A DNA stretch of 64,000 nucleotides from Rhodococcus sp. IEGM 1409 (GTDB lineage: Bacteria; Actinomycetota; Actinomycetes; Mycobacteriales; Mycobacteriaceae). Positions within the stretch are counted from its first letter, which is position 1. Each line of letters starts with the position of its first letter. The stretch is from NCBI RefSeq assembly GCF_030056735.1, contig NZ_JASHKN010000007.1:62001-126000 (forward strand), given 5' to 3'. Of the stretch, positions 1-8,038 are shown in pieces. Below the pieces are notes generated by a model. It saw only the letters and a list, made by a program, of their open reading frames with translations, searched no databases and had not been told where the DNA came from. Both the position numbers and the translations under genes were made by a program.

Positions 1-174
1 TGCGGACCGATTGTGGACGAGAAGCGCGTCATCGTCTGCGTCCAGCACCCCGGCGAGACCGACGACGCCAGCATCGAAAGCCCCGCATCCCATTGGCCCG
101 ACGGTGGTTCCTCCCAGCCTCGCCCGTCGGTAGTTGCAGCCTGGAAGAAGGACGGATCTCGGCTCGGCTCGTAG
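1..174 (+). CDS. PhoX-family phosphatase, C-terminal end (partial)
   Basis: The first reading frame is open from the window edge to a TAG at 172-174, giving the last 57 residues of a protein that starts outside. The visible segment reads VCVQHPGE, then SHWPDG, then RPSVVAAWKKDG and a terminal GS. This matches what I remember of the C-terminal signature of PhoX/DUF839 phosphatases, large secreted Tat-exported Ca/Fe-dependent phosphomonoesterases (VQHPGE, SxWPDG, PRPSVVAV). It converges on the muramidase gene, whose stop codon lies 3 bp away. The identification rests on the tail only; the catalytic part is outside the window. Confidence 0.7.
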   Translation, partial: CGPIVDEKRVIVCVQHPGETDDASIESPASHWPDGGSSQPRPSVVAAWKKDGSRLGS

Positions 175-177
175 AGG

Positions 178-924
178 TCAGCTGCTCCCGAACCCCACGC
201 TGTTGGCATAGCGATCGAAATCGCCCTGGGCTCCGCTGTAGACGTTGATGTCGGTATTCCCGGTGATACCGGGGATACGTCCGGTGCTGGTGTACTGCCA
301 GAAGGTCCAATTGGACCAACCACCGGGCAGCGGCCCCGGGGCGTTCTGCCCGTTGTAATCGGCGATCCACAGCGGGTAGTGGTTGAACTCAGTGGTGTTG
401 GCCATCTGAGTGCGCCAGAAGTTGGGGTACGTGTAAATGATGGGCTGCCGCCCGGTGAGTGCCTGGACAGTATTGAGGTAGCGATGAGTCCAGTCGATGA
501 CCTGTCCGGCGGGCAGTCCCTTTGCGTCCTCGAGATCCAGAACGGGTGGGAGGTCACCAGGTCCGTTGATACCCAAGACGATCGCCGAGTAGAAGGCGGC
601 CTGGGCTTCGGGGGACTGGCGAACGTCTGCGTAGTGGTACGCCCCGCGCGAGACGCCGGCAGCACGCATGACCAGGCAATCCTGGATGAAGTACGGATTG
701 ACGTAGTTGAGCGACTCGGTGGCCTTGACCATCGCGAACTCGTGCCCTGACGCCTTGACCTGGAACCAGTCGATTCCGGTTCCGTCCACGTGCTGCCACG
801 AAGAGACGTCCGGGCCGCGTGGAGCGTCGGCCGCGGCGAGGCCGGGTGCCGTGATTGCGATGGCAGCAGCCATCGCAATCGGGGTGAGCTTGCCCAAAGT
901 CCTGACGATCCGTCGCTCGGCCAT
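178..924 (-). CDS. Secreted GH25 family lysozyme (N,O-diacetylmuramidase type)
   Basis: A 248-residue protein predicted to hydrolyse the beta-1,4 bond between MurNAc and GlcNAc in peptidoglycan. It has a Sec-type signal peptide (basic start, hydrophobic stretch about 14-30, cut near ALAAADA). The GH25 barrel follows: GPDVSSW at about 37-43 with the first catalytic-site Asp, MVKATES, GAYHYADV, and LDLED near 130 with the acidic pair expected for the family. The C-terminal strands IADYNG and WTFWQYTSTGRIPGI are also typical. Length is close to a bare GH25 domain, so there is no added cell-wall-binding module. The start is supported by a -10-like TACCCT six bases upstream, suggesting a leaderless mRNA. 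It may act in wall turnover or against other bacteria. Confidence 0.85.
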   Translation of the reverse strand: MAERRIVRTLGKLTPIAMAAAIAITAPGLAAADAPRGPDVSSWQHVDGTGIDWFQVKASGHEFAMVKATESLNYVNPYFIQDCLVMRAAGVSRGAYHYADVRQSPEAQAAFYSAIVLGINGPGDLPPVLDLEDAKGLPAGQVIDWTHRYLNTVQALTGRQPIIYTYPNFWRTQMANTTEFNHYPLWIADYNGQNAPGPLPGGWSNWTFWQYTSTGRIPGITGNTDINVYSGAQGDFDRYANSVGFGSS

Positions 925-930
925 TTCCCG

Positions 931-936
931 AGGGTA
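931..936 (-). promoter_or_regulatory. -10 element of leaderless GH25 gene
   Basis: TACCCT on the minus strand, six bases before the ATG. It fits the TANNNT rule and the leaderless layout seen at several other genes in this window. Confidence 0.4.
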
Positions 937-980
937 AGGTCGATTGGTCCGTTTTGTCCGCTAATTCAGGAAACGTTCAC

Positions 981-2318
981 TCAACCGAGCCAGTCGAGAA
1001 CGGCCGCCGCAGTCCACGACTGCTGCATGCTCCCCAACGGCTCTCCGGTGAAAGGCTCGTAGTACTCGGCAAATGTGCCGTCGCTGGCCTGCCTCAACCC
1101 CTCCGAACGCAAGACATGTGATCGCTCGGCCCATCCCCGACGCGCGAACGCCCACGAGAACAACCACGTGATAACCGGCCACACCGGGCCACGCCAATAC
1201 TCACGCGGGCGAAAATCACCGGAAACCGGCGACGTCGACGGCGGGACGGCAAAACGCATGTCCGGGTGGCCGCAGAACTTGGGCCCCTCGAAAGTGCGCA
1301 ACAAAGCGCGCTCGGCTTCGCGGTTCAAACCACCGCAGAGCAACGGCGCAAACATCGCGATGGTCTCGGTATGAACCCACCGTCCAGTGCGCAGGTCGAA
1401 ATCCTTTGCCGCACCGGATCGCTCATCGGTGGTGGCAATCACGCCCCGACGGAAGCGATCTGCCCACCCACGCAGATCTCGAACGTCGGAGTTCGGACGC
1501 GAATGCTCCTCGCCGATCGTCGCCAGGACGTCGCACGCCATCGAGAAGACGGCACTGACAAACACGTCCTCGACGGCAAAACTCATGGCCGTTGCAAGCT
1601 GCGAGTCCTCGTACCGCACGGCCTTCATCTCTTCGAGAAGCCAAAGGTAGCGGTCGTATTCGTGATCCGTGGGCCGCTGAGACAGGTCGGTCACCACCGC
1701 GAGATCCGCCCTCTGATACGCAGGTACCTGTCCTGCAACAACATTCGCGTAGGCCAGATCCCAGCGCGGAGAATTGTCCATCCCCGATTCCCACCCGTGG
1801 TAGAGCGCGATTCGGCCGTTACCGTCGAGATCCCGCGCCTCCGCCAACCACCGGTGCCACCGAACAAGATCGCTCCAGCGACGGTCGAGAAACTCTTCGG
1901 CCACCGCACGCGTCGTACGTCCGTGCCGACGCGAATGATCGAGAATCCGCTGTACCGCGATCGCGTGGACGGGGGGTTGAGTGATTCCCGATGTAGCGGT
2001 GCCCAGAGGCGCGTGCGCTGCCAAGGCGTTGACGTCCCACCGCGTCGGGCCGGGGAAGTAGCCGTCGACACCGTTTGCGAACACGATGTGCGGAATCATC
2101 CCGTTCTTCCACTGAGCCGAGAGCAAGGTATCGAGCTCTACTACCGCCCGTTCGACGCTGAGCGGCGCCAAACCTACCGCGACGAACGCCGCGTCCCAGC
2201 TCCACATGTGGGGATACAGCTTCGGGGCGGCGCTGGTCATCGTGCCCAGGTCGTTTCCGCGCAGCAGGTAGGCAGCTCGGGCGGCGAGCTGAGTCGGGGT
2301 AAATCCGCGGTCGGCCAT
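981..2318 (-). CDS. GH63-like glycoside hydrolase, probable glucosylglycerate/mannosylglycerate hydrolase
   Basis: A 445-residue cytosolic enzyme with no signal peptide and an (alpha/alpha)6-barrel signature: MWSWDAAFVAVG near 38-49, QWKNGMIPHIVF, a WESGMDNSPRWD segment near 170 that contains the presumed general-acid Asp, and a late YYEPFTGEPLG segment with the presumed catalytic Glu. This pattern is that of the mycobacterial glucosylglycerate hydrolase/MGH1-like family, which releases glucose and glycerate from the osmolyte glucosylglycerate, for example on recovery from nitrogen starvation. The substrate is inferred from family resemblance; related members act on mannosylglycerate or other alpha-glucosides. 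The gene is transcribed away from the HAD gene with a 110-bp divergent spacer. Confidence 0.75.
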   Translation of the reverse strand: MADRGFTPTQLAARAAYLLRGNDLGTMTSAAPKLYPHMWSWDAAFVAVGLAPLSVERAVVELDTLLSAQWKNGMIPHIVFANGVDGYFPGPTRWDVNALAAHAPLGTATSGITQPPVHAIAVQRILDHSRRHGRTTRAVAEEFLDRRWSDLVRWHRWLAEARDLDGNGRIALYHGWESGMDNSPRWDLAYANVVAGQVPAYQRADLAVVTDLSQRPTDHEYDRYLWLLEEMKAVRYEDSQLATAMSFAVEDVFVSAVFSMACDVLATIGEEHSRPNSDVRDLRGWADRFRRGVIATTDERSGAAKDFDLRTGRWVHTETIAMFAPLLCGGLNREAERALLRTFEGPKFCGHPDMRFAVPPSTSPVSGDFRPREYWRGPVWPVITWLFSWAFARRGWAERSHVLRSEGLRQASDGTFAEYYEPFTGEPLGSMQQSWTAAAVLDWLG

Positions 2319-2428
2319 AGATGTCTATTTTGCGACGCGTCGAGCCTTTGCGCTCATCGAACACGAATCAGGCGCTGCAACCGCGCTAGGGTGGCATCAC
2401 CGTCAGGCGATCTCGGGGTGGAGGCCTT

Positions 2429-3127
2429 GTGCGCGAGAAGATCAAAGCACTGCTGTTCGACGTCCAGGGCACAGCAACAGATTTTCACAGCACTCTCTGT
2501 AGAGAGGCCCGTCGAATCACCGACGCCGACGTCGACTGGCCGCGACTCGTCAATCTCTGGCGCGCTGAATACTTCGCGAACACCTCCGAGGCCGGCGACG
2601 CTACAGACGAGTGGGTGACAGTACATTCGGTGTACCGCGAGGCCCTGCGCAAACTGTCAGCCCGCGAGAACATCGAACTTTCCGACGCGGAACAGGAAGA
2701 ACTCACCGCCGCCTGGAAATTCCTGGACCCGTGGCCGGACACCGTCGCTGGTCTGACAACCCTGCGTCAGCAGTACACCGTCGCTGCCTTGTCCAACGCT
2801 GACGTGAACGCTGCAGTCAGCATCTCGCGGCACGCAAACCTGCCCTGGCATGCCGTCTTCACCGCCGAGATGGCCGGCGTGTTCAAACCCGATCCGAAGA
2901 TCTACCACCTGGCTGCTCGATACCTCGGGTACGACCCGGCCGAGATCATGATGGTTGCCAGCCACAAATACGACATTCGGGCGGCCAAAGCTCTCGGATT
3001 TCGCACCGCCTTCATCGCCCGTCCCCTCGAATTCGGAGCCAGAGGCAATCCCGATGTGTCATTCTCCGAAGAGTTCGACATCAACGCCGAGGACTTTCTC
3101 GATCTGGCAGCGCAATTGGTGCTCTGA
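2429..3127 (+). CDS. HAD superfamily hydrolase, haloacid dehalogenase type II-like
   Basis: A 232-residue protein starting at GTG. Motif I is LLFDVQGTATD with the nucleophile Asp at about 10; the +2 residue is Gln, not Asp, which resembles 2-haloacid dehalogenases (Tyr/Phe at +2) more than phosphatases. Motif II is ALSNADV, motif III the Lys of GVFKPDPKIYHLAARYLG, and motif IV the ASHKYDIRAAKALGF acidic loop. The alpha-helical cap lies between about 20 and 105. This layout matches type II L-2-haloacid dehalogenases, although many actinobacterial members have unknown substrates. No dehalogenation neighbours are visible, so the substrate is open. Confidence 0.75.
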   Translation: MREKIKALLFDVQGTATDFHSTLCREARRITDADVDWPRLVNLWRAEYFANTSEAGDATDEWVTVHSVYREALRKLSARENIELSDAEQEELTAAWKFLDPWPDTVAGLTTLRQQYTVAALSNADVNAAVSISRHANLPWHAVFTAEMAGVFKPDPKIYHLAARYLGYDPAEIMMVASHKYDIRAAKALGFRTAFIARPLEFGARGNPDVSFSEEFDINAEDFLDLAAQLVL

Positions 3128-3199
3128 TGCCGCGGCTGCGCGTCGTTGCTGGTATCCCTACGTGAAGGAATATCGAAACGGACAGGCGGTTCGGAATTC

Positions 3200-4111
3200 A
3201 TGGGCACCAAGGAAGACAGCGCTACCCGCGAACGCAAGGCCCTGCGGTACTCGCTCGTGGTCGCCACGGCGTTGGCTGTGCTCGCCGCATTCTGGGGCTG
3301 GATCTCGCAGTCCCAGGTAATCCTGCTCGATGGTGTGTACGCCCTCATCGGAATGGTGTTGACCGCGCTGTCGCTGCGGGTCTCGCGGATAGCCGACTCG
3401 GGCCCCACCGCACGCTTTCCTTTCGGCAAAGAGGCGTTGATTCCCGTAGTCATCGCCGTCCAGGGCATGGCACTACTGGCGACGCTCGCCTACGCCGCAG
3501 TCGAGGCAGTTCGTGTCATCCTCGCGGGCGGGGCGGATGTCACCGCCGGGTCGTTGGTCGCGTACGGCGCTGTCAGCGCAGTGGTGTCGATCATCATCTG
3601 GCGCTACGTCGGACAAGTCGACCGCACGTCCGATCTGCTCGTCGCCGAAGCCAGGCAGTGGGGAGCGTCGGCTGCCTTCAGTGCGCTGGTCGCCGTCGGT
3701 GCTGTCGTCGCAATGATCCTGGGCCGCACCGACTTCTCCGACGCCGACCGATATGTCGACTCCGTCTTGGTCCTCCTCGGCTGCGCGATGCTGGTCCCAC
3801 AACCGTACGCACTACTGCGAACCGCACTGATCGAACTCCTCGAGGGTGCCCCCGGAGAAAACGTTCAGGCTCGCGTGCACGAAGCCATCACCGCCGTCCG
3901 CGACGAATTCGGTTTGGACGAACCGACTCTCACCATGAGCAAGGTGGGCCGCAAGCTGTATATCGAAGCGACGTTCATGGTCGCACCGCACAGCTGGGAC
4001 ATCGACGGCGAAGACGCAGTACGACGCTCGTTCGCCACCAGCCTCGCCGACCTTCCATACGAACCATGGCTGAACATCGAACTGACCACAGATCCGGCGC
4101 TGATGCTCTAG
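3200..4111 (+). CDS. Cation diffusion facilitator (CDF) family transporter
   Basis: A 303-residue integral membrane protein, probably a proton-coupled exporter of Zn, Fe, Mn or Co. About six membrane spans occupy residues 15-215; the second begins LLDGVYALIGMV and is followed by FPFGKEALIP, which resembles the conserved CDF loop. A cytosolic C-terminal domain (about 220-303, MSKVGRKLYIEATFMV then DIDGEDAVRRSF) is the usual dimerisation and metal-sensing fold. I chose ATG 3200; a longer TTG form at 3146 adds a polar tail with no family support. The usual D/H-x-x-x-D of span II is not clear because the second acidic residue is replaced, so the metal cannot be predicted. Confidence 0.8.
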   Translation: MGTKEDSATRERKALRYSLVVATALAVLAAFWGWISQSQVILLDGVYALIGMVLTALSLRVSRIADSGPTARFPFGKEALIPVVIAVQGMALLATLAYAAVEAVRVILAGGADVTAGSLVAYGAVSAVVSIIIWRYVGQVDRTSDLLVAEARQWGASAAFSALVAVGAVVAMILGRTDFSDADRYVDSVLVLLGCAMLVPQPYALLRTALIELLEGAPGENVQARVHEAITAVRDEFGLDEPTLTMSKVGRKLYIEATFMVAPHSWDIDGEDAVRRSFATSLADLPYEPWLNIELTTDPALML

Positions 4112-4179
4112 CGACGGAATCTGCTCTCGAACAACAGAATCACGTCAACTCAATCCTTTTCGCCTTCCAGAAAAAGTCC

Positions 4180-4207
4180 TTGACTCGAAAGTTTGTTCGA
4201 GTATGAT
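4180..4207 (+). promoter_or_regulatory. Promoter with embedded LexA/SOS box
   Basis: A -35 TTGACT at 4180-4185 and a -10 TATGAT at 4202-4207 are separated by 16 bp. Over the spacer lies TCGAAAGTTTGTTCGA (4185-4200), which matches the actinobacterial SOS box TCGAAC-N4-GTTCGA at 11 of 12 conserved bases. LexA bound here would block the polymerase. Confidence 0.8.
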
Positions 4208-4230
4208 GGGAGGTGGAACGGGGGGTTCTC

Positions 4231-5610
4231 ATGACGATCAACATCATCGATGACGCTGTCACTAGCGAAGATGCTGTCGCCGACGTGGTGAACAGCTCCG
4301 CAGTGGGCGTGCGCGCACGATTGTGGCGACTGCACCCCACCGACGTCCGCGAGATCGCCATCACCGCATCAGCGGAAATCCTTCGCCTGGAAGCTATTCG
4401 AGTAGCCGCCGTCGACACCTTGACGTTGAACCCGGACGAACAAGTGCTCTGCTACCGCGGGACCGGAGAATGGCTCGCGAACCACACCATGCTCCAAATC
4501 TCAGCCGGCAGAAGAATCGCAGCCTTGGGAAAAGCCCTACGGTCATTTCCGGAGATCGAGAACCAATTCGACGCCGGTGAACTCACTTTCGAGCACGCAG
4601 CACTGATCGTGGCGTTCTGCGAATCCCCACCCAAGGGAATGCCCGATGCCGCACTACCGTACTGCCGCGACACACTCCTCGCCGCAGCATCCGGAACCGA
4701 AGCAACCACCGTCAAACTGCGCTACGCCATCAGCGTCCTCGAGCACATGTTCGAATCCGACGACACACCACCAAGCGAAGACACCGACCGCAACGAACTC
4801 CGCATCTCCCCGACCCTCAACGGAAGAATCGCCGTCCGAGGCGATTTCGACGGCCCAACCGGCGAAATGCTGCTCTCGGCCCTCTCCAGTCTCTCGATGC
4901 CCACCCCCGCCACAGACGGCACACCCGACAAACGACCCGCCGCCAAACGCAACGCAGACGCCATGGCAGAGCTCATCCGGCGCTACCTCGACAACGCGGC
5001 CACGGGCATCGACGGCGGCCAACGCCCGCACCTGAACGTGCACATCAACGCCAAAGACTTGGCGTTCCATCGTGAGTGCGCCGGGGCCATCAGCCCCTCA
5101 ACAGGTCGCGCCAGGACTACCGAAGCGTCCGACGATGACGACCTCGACACCCTGGACCTCGACATGCAACACCTCGATGTCGGTCACATGCCCTGGATGG
5201 GGCCACTGAGCGTCGGCCGCACCCGCATGATCGCGTGCGACTGCATGCTCGGCGCCGTCCTCCTCGACGAGAACGGTGCCCCGCTCGACGTCAGCCCACT
5301 GAAAAGGCTTGTCACCGCGGCACAACGAACCGCATTGATCGCCCGAGACAAAGGGTGCGCCTTCCCCGGCTGCGACTGCGTCCCAGCCTGGACCGACGCA
5401 CACCACATCAAACACTGGGCCGAAGGAGGGCCGACAGTCATGGACAACCTGGTCCTGCTCTGCCGATCCCACCACACCCTGATGCACCGAAAACCCGGAT
5501 TCACCGGGCAATGGGAAATCCGGATAGGCGCCGATCACCTGCCCTGGTTCATCCCACCGCCGGGCATCGACCCGGACCAGAAACCCCGCCGCTCCACCAC
5601 GCGGCTTTGA
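4231..5610 (+). CDS. HNH endonuclease signature protein of the 13E12/DUF222 family
   Basis: A 459-residue protein with a DUF222 region (about 30-330) and a C-terminal HNH domain. The HNH segment includes CAFPGCDC, then DAHHIKHWAEGG, then NLVLLCRSHH, giving paired Cys for structural zinc and the HHI/NL/HH catalytic core. It resembles the Mycobacterium tuberculosis 13E12-repeat proteins, whose activity is largely unproven. I chose ATG 4231, just after a G-rich ribosome site; a GTG at 4213 would add six residues. The promoter carries a LexA box, so the gene should be induced by DNA damage, as reported for several 13E12 genes. It ends at a 10-bp hairpin and converges with the PHP gene. Confidence 0.85.
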   Translation: MTINIIDDAVTSEDAVADVVNSSAVGVRARLWRLHPTDVREIAITASAEILRLEAIRVAAVDTLTLNPDEQVLCYRGTGEWLANHTMLQISAGRRIAALGKALRSFPEIENQFDAGELTFEHAALIVAFCESPPKGMPDAALPYCRDTLLAAASGTEATTVKLRYAISVLEHMFESDDTPPSEDTDRNELRISPTLNGRIAVRGDFDGPTGEMLLSALSSLSMPTPATDGTPDKRPAAKRNADAMAELIRRYLDNAATGIDGGQRPHLNVHINAKDLAFHRECAGAISPSTGRARTTEASDDDDLDTLDLDMQHLDVGHMPWMGPLSVGRTRMIACDCMLGAVLLDENGAPLDVSPLKRLVTAAQRTALIARDKGCAFPGCDCVPAWTDAHHIKHWAEGGPTVMDNLVLLCRSHHTLMHRKPGFTGQWEIRIGADHLPWFIPPPGIDPDQKPRRSTTRL

Positions 5611-5617
5611 ACCCGGA

Positions 5618-5644
5618 GGTCACCGAGCAAACGCCTCGGTGACC
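5618..5644. terminator. Bidirectional hairpin terminator between convergent genes
   Basis: A perfect 10-bp stem (GGTCACCGAG and CTCGGTGACC) with a 7-base loop lies between the stops of the 13E12 and PHP genes. There is no T-run. Confidence 0.6.
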
Positions 5645-5684
5645 CATTCCGGCGTGCTCGGAGTGCACTCACTTGCCTGTGCTC

Positions 5685-6686
5685 TCAATTGCCCGCCCAC
5701 TCCAGAAGGTTTTCGGCAGTCCAGGTATTGATCACCCGATCCGCTTCGACGCCGCACTTTTCGGCCCGGTCACAGCCGTAGCCCTGCCAGGCCAGCTGGC
5801 CAGGAGCATGGGCGTCGGTGTCGATGGAAAAGAGACAATCCAGATCGCGGGCCAACTCGATCAAACGCGATGGCGGGTCACGACGCTCCGGTCGGGAGTT
5901 GATCTCGACGGCGGTGCCTGATTCTCGGCAGGCTTCGAACACTTTCTCCGCATCGAACTGCGACTCGGGACGGGTTCCGCGAGCACCCTCGACGAGACGT
6001 CCGGTGCAGTGTCCGAGAATATCGACACGCGGGTTTCGCACTGCAGCAAGCATTCTGCGAGTCATCGCCTCGCTCTCGGACCGCAGCTTCGAGTGCACGC
6101 TCGCCACCACGATGTCGAGTTCGTCGAGTAGATCGGGATCCTGGTCGAGTGAACCGTCTTCGAGGATGTCCACCTCGATTCCCGTGAGGATGCGGAAGGG
6201 CGCCAGCTCCACATTCAACCCGGCTATCACGTCGAGTTGAGAACGTAGACGCTCCGCGGACAGCCCGTTGGCAACAGTGAGGCGAGGCGAATGGTCGGTG
6301 AGTGCGCAGTAATCGTGGCCAAGTGCTGCTGCGCGTCGCATCATCTCTTCGATGGGGCTTCCGCCGTCGGACCAGTCGGAGTGTGTGTGAAGATCGCCGC
6401 GCAGGGCTTGGCGCAACGGGCCGTCTCCGATGGGCTCGGCCTGCTCCCGCAATTCTGCGAGATATTCGGGGATGCCGTCGTACGACTGGGCGATGATCAT
6501 TCCAGTCTTGGGGCCGATGCCGGTGAGAGCCTTCCAACTGTCGGCTTTCCGGCGAGACTCCTTCTGCTCGTCGGACAATCCTGCAAAGACCTCCGCAGCT
6601 CGGCGATAGGCCTTGACGCGGTGCGTTTCGGCGCGCGATCGTTCGAGCCAGTAGGCGATCTCCCGAAGCGCTTCATCCGGTTCCAT
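5685..6686 (-). CDS. PHP domain phosphoesterase with helix-hairpin-helix N-terminus (PolX-tail-like)
   Basis: A 333-residue protein. Residues 1-100 are helical and hold an HhH-like ALTGIGPKTGMIIAQ, as in the DNA-binding lyase part of family X polymerases. The PHP domain follows: GDLHTHSDWSDGG near 95-107, ALTDHSPRL, GIEVDIL, VASVHSKL, ILGHCTGR, EINSRP and SIDTDAHAPGQL. These supply the His/Asp/Glu set for a trinuclear metal site. This is the C-terminal architecture of bacterial PolX without its polymerase palm. It is probably a metal-dependent phosphoesterase, perhaps a 3'-5' exonuclease or AP-site enzyme; histidinol phosphatase activity is the main alternative. No operon partner is visible. 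Confidence 0.75.
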   Translation of the reverse strand: MEPDEALREIAYWLERSRAETHRVKAYRRAAEVFAGLSDEQKESRRKADSWKALTGIGPKTGMIIAQSYDGIPEYLAELREQAEPIGDGPLRQALRGDLHTHSDWSDGGSPIEEMMRRAAALGHDYCALTDHSPRLTVANGLSAERLRSQLDVIAGLNVELAPFRILTGIEVDILEDGSLDQDPDLLDELDIVVASVHSKLRSESEAMTRRMLAAVRNPRVDILGHCTGRLVEGARGTRPESQFDAEKVFEACRESGTAVEINSRPERRDPPSRLIELARDLDCLFSIDTDAHAPGQLAWQGYGCDRAEKCGVEADRVINTWTAENLLEWAGN

Positions 6687-6734
6687 GAGACCACTGTTCC
6701 GTCAGCAGCGGCATGCGGCAACCCTTGATCCACT

Positions 6735-6740
6735 TACGCT
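6735..6740 (+). promoter_or_regulatory. -10 element of leaderless PPOX-fold gene
   Basis: TACGCT followed six bases later by the ATG at 6747. This supports that start over the in-frame GTG at 6741. Confidence 0.4.
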
Positions 6741-6746
6741 GTGGTT

Positions 6747-7157
6747 ATGGACGATCCGAGAACACGATTTGAAGCCGCGCGGGTGGCTCGCCTGGCGACG
6801 GCTGACGCGGCCGGCGTTCCGCACATCGTGCCGCTTGTATTCGCCTTGGTCGGCGGAACCGTCTATTCCTGCGTCGACCACAAACCGAAAACCACCACCG
6901 CGCTTCGCAGGCTCCGGAACATCACCGAGACGGGGCGCGCAAGCCTGCTGGTCGATCATTACGACGACAACTGGTCCGCACTCTGGTGGGTCCGCGTCGA
7001 CGGACACGCGGAGGTTCTCGAACCCGGCACCAAGGAATCCGAGAGCGCAATCGATGCTTTGGCCGCAAAGTATCCGCAGTACGTAGATCACCGACCGCGC
7101 GGACAGGTGATAGCTGTCCGCGATGTGAAGTGGTCGTCTTGGTCCGCAGCAGCCTAA
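6747..7157 (+). CDS. PPOX-class F420-dependent oxidoreductase (TIGR03668-like)
   Basis: A 136-residue split-beta-barrel flavin/deazaflavin protein. Visible motifs are RLATADAAGVPHIVPLVFA near 12-30, KTTTALRRLRNI near 48-59, and ASLLVDHYDDNWSALWWVRV near 66-86, followed by the strand GHAEVLE. The sequence pattern is that of the small Rv0121c-like PPOX group annotated as F420-dependent in actinobacteria. The substrate is unknown. The protein is short and single-domain, as usual for this group, which acts as homodimers. The start at 6747 is supported by a leaderless -10 at 6735-6740. Confidence 0.75.
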   Translation: MDDPRTRFEAARVARLATADAAGVPHIVPLVFALVGGTVYSCVDHKPKTTTALRRLRNITETGRASLLVDHYDDNWSALWWVRVDGHAEVLEPGTKESESAIDALAAKYPQYVDHRPRGQVIAVRDVKWSSWSAAA

Positions 7158-7216
7158 GGTTCATGGAGCGAAAGTGATTGCAACACTCTCAATTCGGGCA
7201 AAATGGCGAGGGCTCG

Positions 7217-8038
7217 ATGAAACGACGACAGTTACTTCAGCGCGCAGCCACAGGTCTGGCGCTGGTAGCGGGACCCCAGGTGATCGACATGGGTAGCAGT
7301 TCCGGAAGCAGCCAAGACGCAACAACGCCGGACGAGCTGTTGTCAGTTGTTTCGCTCTCACACGTGAACGACCCCGCGACGACGCCGGTGTTTCCCGGCG
7401 ATCCCGAGTTCACTCTCGACACAGCGGCAACCATCGCAGACGACGGCTACTACCTCCAGTACGTCAAGGAGGGCGAACACACCGGCACACATTGGGGCGC
7501 GCCGGCGCACTTCCAGGAAGGTGGACTCACCGCCGACCAACTCGATCCGGCGGACCTCTTCCTCCCCGCGGTGAAAATCGACATCCGGGACAAGGCTGCC
7601 GCCGATTCGGACTATGCGCTCACCGTCGCGGACATTCAGGAGTGGGAGACGCGCAACGGCAAGATCCCCGATGAAGCGGCCGTAGTTCTCTGGACCGGAT
7701 GGGAGTCGCACTGGGGTAGCGAAGAATATGCCAAGGCCGATGCCGAGGGTGTCACCCACCAACCCGGCTTCTCGGTGGAAGCGGCGCGGTGGCTGATAGA
7801 AACCGGACGTCTGGGCACCCGCGGAGCATTGGGAACCGACACGTTCGGTCCCGATCTCGGAAACGACGAGACCTACCCCGTCTCGACGCTCCTGTACGAC
7901 AAGCATCGAATCAGCCTGGAGAACCTGAACAATCTTGCCGCCCTGCCAACCACCGGGGCGAGCATCCTTGTCGGGGGCGCGATCAACAAGGCCGGATCGG
8001 GTTCACCGGCCACGATCTTCGCACTCCTACGGCGCTAG
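7217..8038 (+). CDS. Secreted cyclase/kynurenine formamidase-fold protein with altered metal motif
   Basis: A 273-residue protein of the cyclase family (isatin hydrolase, kynurenine formamidase). The family signature HxGTHxDxPxHF appears as HTGTHWGAPAHF, so the Asp that normally binds metal is Gly. Other expected parts are present: VSLSHVNDPATTPVFPGDP at the start of the fold, VVLWTGWESHWG, and GTDTFGPDLG. I chose ATG 7217, preceded by GCGAGGG, because it begins MKRRQLLQRAATGLALVAG, a short twin-arginine-like signal; a TTG at 7178 would add 13 residues. It probably acts outside the membrane as an amidohydrolase or lactonase. Its stop abuts that of the diguanylate cyclase gene. Confidence 0.75.
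   Translation: MKRRQLLQRAATGLALVAGPQVIDMGSSSGSSQDATTPDELLSVVSLSHVNDPATTPVFPGDPEFTLDTAATIADDGYYLQYVKEGEHTGTHWGAPAHFQEGGLTADQLDPADLFLPAVKIDIRDKAAADSDYALTVADIQEWETRNGKIPDEAAVVLWTGWESHWGSEEYAKADAEGVTHQPGFSVEAARWLIETGRLGTRGALGTDTFGPDLGNDETYPVSTLLYDKHRISLENLNNLAALPTTGASILVGGAINKAGSGSPATIFALLRR

Noticed and set aside
1266-2618. A 450-codon open frame on the plus strand
   Set aside because: Antisense to the GH63-like gene and running into the HAD gene; no family motif.
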